DNA of 64,000 bases from Agrobacterium leguminum (GTDB lineage: Bacteria > Pseudomonadota > Alphaproteobacteria > Rhizobiales > Rhizobiaceae): NCBI RefSeq assembly GCF_015704895.1, contig NZ_JADQWB010000018.1:1-64000 (forward strand), written 5' to 3'. The notes under the pieces were generated by a model. It was not told the origin of the DNA. It ran no database searches and saw nothing but the letters and a program-made list of their open reading frames with translations. The number at the start of each line of letters is the position of its first letter. Position 1 is the first letter of the stretch. Positions 16,927 through 23,324 of this stretch are shown here, piece after piece. A program made the position numbers and the translations under genes.

Positions 16927-18060
16927 TCATGCCCAGCCTTTCAGCGCCCGCCCGGAATAATAGCTGGGCGTGGTGGCGCGGTAGATCGGTATGCTGGCGG
17001 CGCCGAGATGAGGCAAGTCGCTCATGATCGATTTGCGTATTTCCGGCGGCTCGACGAAAAAATCCTCGCCGAGTATTTCCAGAGAACCGATACGCCGCAC
17101 GATATGTTCGAGAATCCAGTCCGGCAGCGATCCACCGAAAATGATGGCTGCCGGATCCATCGTGCGGGCGACCGTCAGTGAAAGCAGGCGAAGCTGATCC
17201 GTTGCCCGCTCCAGCCACGACACCACGGCGGGATGGTCGGCATAACTCTCGTCAATGTCCTTCAGGCGTCGAATGCCGATGCCTTGAGCAGCCAGAGTGT
17301 CGCGCAGGTCCTGTCCCGAGGGGCGGGGATGGGACTTCGGAAACAGTCCGCCGAACTCGCCGGCATTGCCATTGGTGCCGCGATAGAGATGGCGCTGCAC
17401 CACCAGGGCGCCACCGATGCCATATGTCAGCCAGATCATCGCGAAATTGCGGATATTGCGGCCTGCACCGTAATAGAGCTCGGAAAGAATGACGGTATTG
17501 CCGTCATTTTCGTGAAAGACCGGGAAGTCGAAATAGGGCTGGAAGTCCTTCTCGACGTCGATGTCGCGCCAGCTTTCGAACTGCTTGATGCGGAAGACAT
17601 GGCCGCGATCCCGCTTGAAATGGCCGGGAAAGCTGATGCCGCAGCCTAGCACATCTTTCTTTCTTATTTTCGCTTTTTCAAGCACTTGCCGGGCGGCCGC
17701 CTCGGCCATCTCCATAATATGCTCGAAACTGTGCCCTTCCAGTTCCGATCTGATTTCCTGCCTTATCGTGCCGTTGAGATCGGCCACGCAGACACGCAGA
17801 TCGTCTGGATTGAAGTAGACCCCCAGCGTGAAAAGCCCGTTCGGGTTGATTTCGATGGCGGTGGAGGGTTTCCCCCGTTTGCCGTCATTGCGGGCCTCCT
17901 CCGCTTCGACGATGAGGCCGGATTCCAGGAGATTGGCCGTCAGGCGGGTAAGGGTCGGTGCGGAAACATCCATCTCCCGCGCCAGCTCGATACGCGACAT
18001 GCCTCCCTTGCCGCGCAAAATCTCGAGCAGCCGCCGCTCATTGTAGCCGAGATCGATCAA
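16927..18060 (-). CDS. ROK family transcriptional regulator (NagC/XylR-like) lacking the zinc motif
   Basis: 377 residues. The winged helix at 1-70 reads ERRLLEILRGKGGMSRIELA and SAPTLTRLTANLLESGLI. A ROK domain follows with a phosphate loop-like GCGISFPGHFKRD, FHENDGNTVILSELYYGAGR and TYGIGGALVVQRHLYRG. Where ROK proteins normally have AGE-x-GH and a CxCGxxGC zinc site, this one reads NAGEFGGLFPKSHPRPSG, so neither the zinc histidine nor the cysteines are present. The start is TTG at 18060 with GGGGAG six bases upstream. It is divergent from the Afu/Fbp-type operon, with a NagC/Mlc-like operator in between, and probably represses that operon. Confidence 0.85.
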   Translation of the reverse strand: MIDLGYNERRLLEILRGKGGMSRIELAREMDVSAPTLTRLTANLLESGLIVEAEEARNDGKRGKPSTAIEINPNGLFTLGVYFNPDDLRVCVADLNGTIRQEIRSELEGHSFEHIMEMAEAAARQVLEKAKIRKKDVLGCGISFPGHFKRDRGHVFRIKQFESWRDIDVEKDFQPYFDFPVFHENDGNTVILSELYYGAGRNIRNFAMIWLTYGIGGALVVQRHLYRGTNGNAGEFGGLFPKSHPRPSGQDLRDTLAAQGIGIRRLKDIDESYADHPAVVSWLERATDQLRLLSLTVARTMDPAAIIFGGSLPDWILEHIVRRIGSLEILGEDFFVEPPEIRKSIMSDLPHLGAASIPIYRATTPSYYSGRALKGWA

Positions 18061-18202
18061 ACAAGTCTCCCCGCGAGAAGTTACGCCGGATGATTAGCGC
18101 AAATCGTGCGATTGTACACCTCGTTTTGCCGGAAAACCTGCCGTTGAGATTGAAGGCGTGTAAGTGAAAATCATAAAAAATTATTTCTTTTCAATTGGAT
18201 AT

Positions 18203-18225
18203 TTTATTTTCGTATTCAAAATAAA
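18203..18225. promoter_or_regulatory. ROK (NagC/Mlc-like) operator
   Basis: TTTATTTT, seven bases, AAAATAAA: perfect 8-bp arms. The core TTATTT-N9-AAATAA resembles the operator form described for the E. coli ROK repressors NagC and Mlc. It lies in the AT-rich 292-base gap between the ROK gene and the ABC operon, eight bases before the proposed -35. Confidence 0.6.
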
Positions 18226-18232
18226 TTCCGGC

Positions 18233-18261
18233 TTGACTAATTAATTTACGTAAAGAAAATA
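18233..18261 (+). promoter_or_regulatory. Promoter of the Afu/Fbp-type ABC operon
   Basis: TTGACT (18233-18238), 17 bases, AAAATA (18256-18261). A 10-bp palindrome TTTACGTAAA (18245-18254) fills the spacer and may be a second control site. The leader to the ATG at 18353 would be about 85 bases. Confidence 0.45.
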
Positions 18262-18352
18262 AATAATAGGCAGCGGGTGGCGACAGGCAAAATCAAAAAG
18301 AAATCATGTCGCAGGGCCGGTCTGTCAGGGAACAAAAAAACGGAGCCCCCTT

Positions 18353-19345
18353 ATGCGTAAATCATGCACTATTTTCGCGCGCCTTTTTGCCGGCGCCACT
18401 TTCCTTGCCAGCGCGGCTTTCGCTCATGCCGAAGGTACCGTCGTGGTCTATTCCGCTGCCCCGCAGCAGCTCATGGACGAATTGCTGCCCATGTTCGAAA
18501 AGAAAACCGGCACCAAGGTCGAGCTTGTCAAAGCCGGGTCCGGCGAGCTGATGAACCGCATCAAGGCGGAGAGCGGCAAGGCGGCGGGCGATGTGATCTG
18601 GAGCGTCGACGGAACGGTTATCGATTTCTCCGCCGACCTTTTCGAGCCATACAAGCCGGTTGAGGCTGCATCGATCAACCCAGCCTTTTCACCGAGCGCG
18701 AACTGGGTGCCTTTCACGGCTGTCGTCACGGCCTTTATCGTCAATAAGGAGGCCCTGAAAGGCGCTCCCGTTCCGACGTCCTGGGCCGATCTTGCGAAGC
18801 CGGAATATAAGGGTCTGATTTCGTCGGCCCGCGCCGATCAGTCCGGCTCGGCCTATATTCAGATGGCGACGGTATTGCAGGATTTCGACAGCGAGGAAAA
18901 AGGCTGGGAAATTTATACCGGCATTCTCGGCAACTCGGTTCTTTCCACCTCTTCAGGCGCGGTGCCGCGTTTCGTCAACGATGGCGAACAGGCCGTTGGC
19001 ATTACGCTGGAAGATGCCGCGCTGCGTTACAAGCTCGGCAGCGCGCCGGTCGAAATCGTTTATCCGAAAGAGGGTACGGCAATCGCGCCTGACGGCATGG
19101 CGCTCGTGAAGGGAGCGCCGAATGCCGGCAATGGCAAGGCCTTCATCGATTTCATCGTCTCCAAGGAAGCGCAGGAAATCGTGGTGAAGGCGGGTCGTCG
19201 CTCGGTTCGAACCGATGTCCCCGCCAATCCGGCACTCGTTCCGCTTTCCGATGTTCCAGACGCGAAATACGATTTCAAATGGGCTGCGGACAACCGCGCG
19301 CGCCTGATGGAAAAGTGGAACGAGACATTGCTCGACGTTCAGTAA
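18353..19345 (+). CDS. ABC transporter substrate-binding protein, AfuA/FbpA/PhnS-like
   Basis: 330 residues. The signal peptide runs to about residue 26 (AFAHA/EG). The mature start TVVVYSAAPQQLMDELLPMF and KAGSGELMNRIKAESGKAAG are the hallmarks of the FbpA/AfuA fold, with DVIWSVDG and the late EGTAIAPDGMALVKGAPN. The tandem tyrosines that bind iron in true ferric-binding proteins are not seen where expected (the segment reads GITLEDAALRYKLGSAPVEI). The ligand is thus more likely an organic anion such as a sugar phosphate or phosphonate than iron. It is first in an operon with ATPase, two-domain permease and PP2C-like phosphatase. Confidence 0.85.
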   Translation: MRKSCTIFARLFAGATFLASAAFAHAEGTVVVYSAAPQQLMDELLPMFEKKTGTKVELVKAGSGELMNRIKAESGKAAGDVIWSVDGTVIDFSADLFEPYKPVEAASINPAFSPSANWVPFTAVVTAFIVNKEALKGAPVPTSWADLAKPEYKGLISSARADQSGSAYIQMATVLQDFDSEEKGWEIYTGILGNSVLSTSSGAVPRFVNDGEQAVGITLEDAALRYKLGSAPVEIVYPKEGTAIAPDGMALVKGAPNAGNGKAFIDFIVSKEAQEIVVKAGRRSVRTDVPANPALVPLSDVPDAKYDFKWAADNRARLMEKWNETLLDVQ

Positions 19346-19355
19346 GATAATTGCC

Positions 19356-19382
19356 GGGGACGGCGCAGAAGCGGCCGTCCCC
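19356..19382 (+). other. Strong intercistronic hairpin after the binding-protein gene
   Basis: GGGGACGGC and GCCGTCCCC, 9-bp GC-rich arms around nine bases, eleven bases past the stop and followed by CTTTATCC. It would act as a partial terminator or 3' protector, favouring binding-protein expression over the downstream transporter genes. Confidence 0.55.
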
Positions 19383-19447
19383 CTTTATCCCATTCACAAT
19401 TCGCTTTCGTTTTGTCCAGCGTGGTCACTGGCCGTGCAGGATCTGTC

Positions 19448-20545
19448 ATGGAGCAGCACATGGCCGCCGTGGAAATCACCAGCATCAAGAAGAGTTACCG
19501 GGATGTCGTTGCCCTCTCCGACATCAATATCTCCATCCCCTCGGGATCGTTTTTTACGCTTCTCGGTCCGAGCGGATGCGGCAAGACGACCCTCCTGCGC
19601 ACGATCGCCGGGTTTCATCAGCAGGATAGCGGCAGTATCAGCATCGAAAGACAGGCGATCGAACATGTGCCTGCGCATAAGCGCGATGTCGGCATGGTCT
19701 TTCAGGATTATGCGGTCTTTCCGCATATTTCCGTATTCGACAACATCGCCTTCGGTTTGAAGCAGCGCAAGGCATCTTCCACCGAGATTCGCGAACGCGT
19801 CGGCAAGATTCTCGACATCGTGCAGCTCGCTCCCTACGCCAAGCGCATGCCGCATGAATTATCCGGCGGTCAGCAGCAGCGTGTCGGTCTGGCGCGTGCG
19901 CTCGTCATCAATCCGAAAGTGTTGTTGATGGACGAGCCCCTATCCAACCTCGATGCGAAACTGCGCGTGGATCTGCGGCGCGAGCTGCGCGAAATCCAGC
20001 AGGCCATGAACATTACCACGGTTTATGTGACCCACGATCAGGAGGAGGCGCTTGCCATGTCCGATCTGGTCTGTGTGATGTATGGCGGCGTCATCCAGCA
20101 GGCCGCAGCGCCCTGGGAGGTCTATAACAACCCCGCCAACCGTTTCGTCGCCTCCTTCGTCGGGGCAAACAACTTCCTGACGCTGGATCGTTCGGGTGGG
20201 CGGACATCCATTTCCGGGCACAAAGTGGGGCTGCCGCAGGTCGACGCCATTGCGCCGCAACGAACGGTCGTTGCCGCCATCCGTCCTGAGGCGATTACCG
20301 TCGGCTCGCCTGCGACCGAAGATGAACGCCGTATCGAACTGCCTGTCACCATAAGGCAGGTCAGCTTCACCGGCCGCGAGATGAATGTTGCCGCGGTGCT
20401 GTCGTCGGGAGAGGAAATCGAGGCGATCACCAAGCCGTCGCCCGATATCATCGCCCTTCAGCCCGGCCAGAAAACGGTTTTCTCCTGGTCTGCGGGCGAT
20501 ACCAAACTCTTCGGTGAGGGCGTTACCGGGGAGCGCCTGTCATGA
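19448..20545 (+). CDS. ABC transporter ATPase, FbpC/PotA-like
   Basis: 365 residues. Walker A is GPSGCGKTT, the Q-loop FQDYAVFPHI, the signature LSGGQQQRVGLARAL, Walker B VLLMDEPLSNLD and the switch YVTHDQEEALAM. The C-terminal TOBE part holds AAIRPEAITVG. Starts at 19448 and 19460 are both possible; GCAGG lies seven bases before the first. The stop overlaps the permease start (ATGA at 20542), showing translational coupling. Confidence 0.9.
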   Translation: MEQHMAAVEITSIKKSYRDVVALSDINISIPSGSFFTLLGPSGCGKTTLLRTIAGFHQQDSGSISIERQAIEHVPAHKRDVGMVFQDYAVFPHISVFDNIAFGLKQRKASSTEIRERVGKILDIVQLAPYAKRMPHELSGGQQQRVGLARALVINPKVLLMDEPLSNLDAKLRVDLRRELREIQQAMNITTVYVTHDQEEALAMSDLVCVMYGGVIQQAAAPWEVYNNPANRFVASFVGANNFLTLDRSGGRTSISGHKVGLPQVDAIAPQRTVVAAIRPEAITVGSPATEDERRIELPVTIRQVSFTGREMNVAAVLSSGEEIEAITKPSPDIIALQPGQKTVFSWSAGDTKLFGEGVTGERLS

Positions 20546-22227
20546 CGGATATGACCGCGACCGCAACCACGGGCGGCTTCCGCCTGAGACTGCCGGGCTT
20601 CTGGACCAGCGTGACGGCATTTGCCGTTGTCATACTGGCGATCTTTTTGATCCTGCCCATTTTCAGCGTGTTCTTCATCAGCTTCTTCGACGCCAAGACG
20701 GGTGATTTCGGTTTCGGCAACTATGCTCAGGTGCTGACGCGGCGTTTTTATACCGTGGCATTGTGGAACACGCTTGTCATCGGCGTGCTCGGCATGTTGG
20801 GGGCCTGCCTGCTTGGTATTCCGCTTGCCTTCTGCACCTCGCGTTACCGCATCAAGGGCCGTACCTTCATTGCCACCTTCGCGGTGCTGGTTCTGTGCGC
20901 GCCGCCCTTCATCGGCGCCTATGCCTGGATCATGCTGTTCGGCGCCAACGGTGCGGTCACCAATCTCCTGTCTTTCGCCGGCATTTCATTGCCGACCATC
21001 TACGGGATACCGGGCATCGTGATGGTCTTCAGCCTGAAGTTCTTTCCCTATATCTTTCTAATGACGGAAAATGCGCTGAACACCATCAACAAATCCTATG
21101 AGGATGCGGCGGAAAACCTCGGCTGCACGGCGTTCGAACGCTTCCGCAAGATCACCTTGCCGCTGGTCTTTCCGGCAGTCAGCACCGGCGCGATCATCTG
21201 CTTCGTATTGTCCATCGCAGACTTCGGAACTCCGGCAATCCTCGGCAAGGGCATCAGGACGCTCTCGACCATTGCCTATGCGCAATATACCTCCGAAATG
21301 GCCGGCACGCCGACCATGGCAGTCACGATTTCCATGGTGATGATTGCGATTTCCATGGCAGCACTTCTGTTGCAGCGGCACATTCTCGCCAAGCGCCGTT
21401 ATGCCAGCTCATTGACGAACCGGCCGGTAAAGCGCTCCATGCGCCCGCTGAAATCTTTCATCGTGCACGGTTTCTGCTATCTGGTCGTCTTTGTCGCCAT
21501 GCTGCCGTCCCTTACGGTCATTTACACATCGTTCCTCGCAACGAACGGCCCCGTCTTCACAGGCGGTTTCGGGTTGGACAGCTATGCCCGCATTCTTCGC
21601 GATTCACCGCAGGCGATTGCCAACAGCTTCACCTTTGCGATTGCCGCCGTGGTGTTGATCGCCATCGTTTCCGGCCTGCTGTCTTTCATCGTGGTCAGGC
21701 GGGACAATGCAGTCTCGGGCTCGCTCGATCTTCTGCTGATGGTTCCCTATCTGATACCCGGCGTCGTCATGGCGATCGGCTACGTCACGACGTTCCGTTA
21801 TCCGCCTTTTGACATTACCGGCACGGCACTCATCATCATCCTGCTGGTGTTTATCCGCCGCCTGCCTTACGGCGTCCGCTCCACGACCTCGATCCTGCGG
21901 CAGATCAAGCCTTCCATCGAGGAGGCCGCGGTCAATCTCGGCGCTTCGCCGGCAAAGACGTTCATATCGGTGACGGTGCCGCTGATGTTGCCGGGGCTCA
22001 TCATCGGTTCCTTGATGAGCTTCATCACCGCCATCAACGAATTGTCCTCGACGCTGATCCTTTACACGGCGCGGACGATTACGATGCCCGTGCTGATCTA
22101 TATTCAGGTGATTGACGGCGAGTTCGGCACGGCCGCGGCTCTTTCCACCTTACTTCTCGTCAGCACCGGACTTTGCGTCTTCGTCGTCTTCCGGCTTTCG
22201 GAAGACAAGGAAGCCTCTTTCGTCTGA
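20542..22227 (+). CDS. ABC transporter permease with two fused membrane domains (FbpB/AfuB/ThiP type)
   Basis: 561 residues with about twelve hydrophobic segments in two repeated halves. Each half has its own EAA loop: YEDAAENLGCTAFERFRKIT in the first half and IEEAAVNLGASPAKTFISVT in the second. This fused architecture is typical of ferric, thiamine and phosphonate/hexose-phosphate importers. It makes a complete pore as one chain. It overlaps the ATPase gene by four bases and is followed after 81 bases by the phosphatase-like gene. Confidence 0.9.
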   Translation: MTDMTATATTGGFRLRLPGFWTSVTAFAVVILAIFLILPIFSVFFISFFDAKTGDFGFGNYAQVLTRRFYTVALWNTLVIGVLGMLGACLLGIPLAFCTSRYRIKGRTFIATFAVLVLCAPPFIGAYAWIMLFGANGAVTNLLSFAGISLPTIYGIPGIVMVFSLKFFPYIFLMTENALNTINKSYEDAAENLGCTAFERFRKITLPLVFPAVSTGAIICFVLSIADFGTPAILGKGIRTLSTIAYAQYTSEMAGTPTMAVTISMVMIAISMAALLLQRHILAKRRYASSLTNRPVKRSMRPLKSFIVHGFCYLVVFVAMLPSLTVIYTSFLATNGPVFTGGFGLDSYARILRDSPQAIANSFTFAIAAVVLIAIVSGLLSFIVVRRDNAVSGSLDLLLMVPYLIPGVVMAIGYVTTFRYPPFDITGTALIIILLVFIRRLPYGVRSTTSILRQIKPSIEEAAVNLGASPAKTFISVTVPLMLPGLIIGSLMSFITAINELSSTLILYTARTITMPVLIYIQVIDGEFGTAAALSTLLLVSTGLCVFVVFRLSEDKEASFV

Positions 22228-22308
22228 AACCATCAAATATCATTCAAAACTGCAGCAGCGGCGACCCATGTGTCGCCGCCAGCCTCCCTCTGCAAGGACA
22301 CCAGAAAG

Positions 22309-23271
22309 ATGAATATCGCGAGCTTTTCGCAATCGAAATACAAGAACGCCGCAAAGCCGGGGGACGATGTGGCGCTTCTCATTCCCGGACGGGTTCTGGC
22401 CGTTTTCGACGGCGCGACCGACCCGACCGGAGCAAGTTACAGCGGGCTGAGTTCCGGCCGCATCGCGGCCCTTGCCGCCGCCAATGCCGTGGCTGAGATG
22501 AGCCTTGACGGCAGGCTGGAAACACTCGCCGCGCCCGCGCTTTTTCAGAATATCAGCGATATCCTGAAAAAGGAGGCGCAGCGCATCAATGCCGGCCATC
22601 CGCCATCGACCACATTGGCGATCATGGCGGATATGGGCGACAGCTTCCGCCTGCTGCTTGCCGGCGATTCCGGCGTCAGGATCAATGGCACCCGTCTGTT
22701 TCAGCACACAAAGCTGATCGATACGGTAAGCACTTCGGCGCGTATATTCGTGTTCAAACAGCTTCTCGCCGCCATCGGCGATGGCGATGCGGCCGAGGCG
22801 CGCACGCGCGCGACGATCTTCTCAGGCCTGCGTTCGGCTGTCGCAAACGGTATCATGACGGCGCGGGATGCGGAAAATGTCGTTATTGCCGCGGCCGGGA
22901 TGAGCGGCCTTGAGAACGACATTGAAACGGTCGAGGAATTCCTGATGGGTGGAATCCGCGTCCAGCCGCAATTCGCAAACCGGCACGGGCATGTACTGGG
23001 TTACGCCTCGGTGAATGGCGGAACCGTCATGCAGGAGGGGACGGTTGACGTCCGCATCGCCAAAGACGGGCTCTCGAGCGTTGAAATATTCTCCGACGGC
23101 TATTTGTCCCTGCCGGCGGGGACGGATGTTGCGGCCTGGGAAGCGGAATTCGCGCGTGTCGAGGCGGCGGATTTTCACAAGCTGCGTGAGTATCCGTCCG
23201 TCAAAGGTTCGACAACGGCGGAATTCAGCGATGACAGGACCGTCATTTGCCTCAAACTGGTTCAAGGGTAG
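22309..23271 (+). CDS. PP2C-like protein phosphatase family protein
   Basis: 320 residues without a signal peptide. It has the PP2C metal-site pattern: D34 in AVFDGATDPTGASYSG, STTLAIM at 100-106 with D120 in LLLAGDSGVRING, D263 in IFSDGYLSLPAG, and D308-D309 in FSDDRTVICLKL near the end. PP2C enzymes remove phosphate from serine/threonine, and distant relatives have other substrates. It is the last gene of an ABC import operon, an unusual place for a signalling phosphatase. Processing of an imported phosphorylated compound or control of the transporter are both conceivable. The start at 22309 follows AAGGA at 22293. Confidence 0.75.
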   Translation: MNIASFSQSKYKNAAKPGDDVALLIPGRVLAVFDGATDPTGASYSGLSSGRIAALAAANAVAEMSLDGRLETLAAPALFQNISDILKKEAQRINAGHPPSTTLAIMADMGDSFRLLLAGDSGVRINGTRLFQHTKLIDTVSTSARIFVFKQLLAAIGDGDAAEARTRATIFSGLRSAVANGIMTARDAENVVIAAAGMSGLENDIETVEEFLMGGIRVQPQFANRHGHVLGYASVNGGTVMQEGTVDVRIAKDGLSSVEIFSDGYLSLPAGTDVAAWEAEFARVEAADFHKLREYPSVKGSTTAEFSDDRTVICLKLVQG

Positions 23272-23298
23272 TCCAGTTTACGAACCTCATGTGAGCCG

Positions 23299-23323
23299 GC
23301 CGACATCGCATATCGATGTCGGC
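23299..23323. terminator. Bidirectional hairpin between convergent genes
   Basis: GCCGACATCG and CGATGTCGGC, perfect 10-bp arms around CATAT. It sits in the 53-base gap between the phosphatase stop (plus) and the LuxR-type regulator stop (minus). It lacks a U-run but is stable and symmetric, suiting termination or transcript protection from both sides. Confidence 0.55.
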
Positions 23324-23324
23324 G

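Noticed and set aside
18353-22227. Annotation as an iron(III) transport operon
   Set aside because: The receptor lacks the iron-binding tyrosine pair and the regulator and phosphatase do not fit iron control; no Fur or RirA-like site was recognised.
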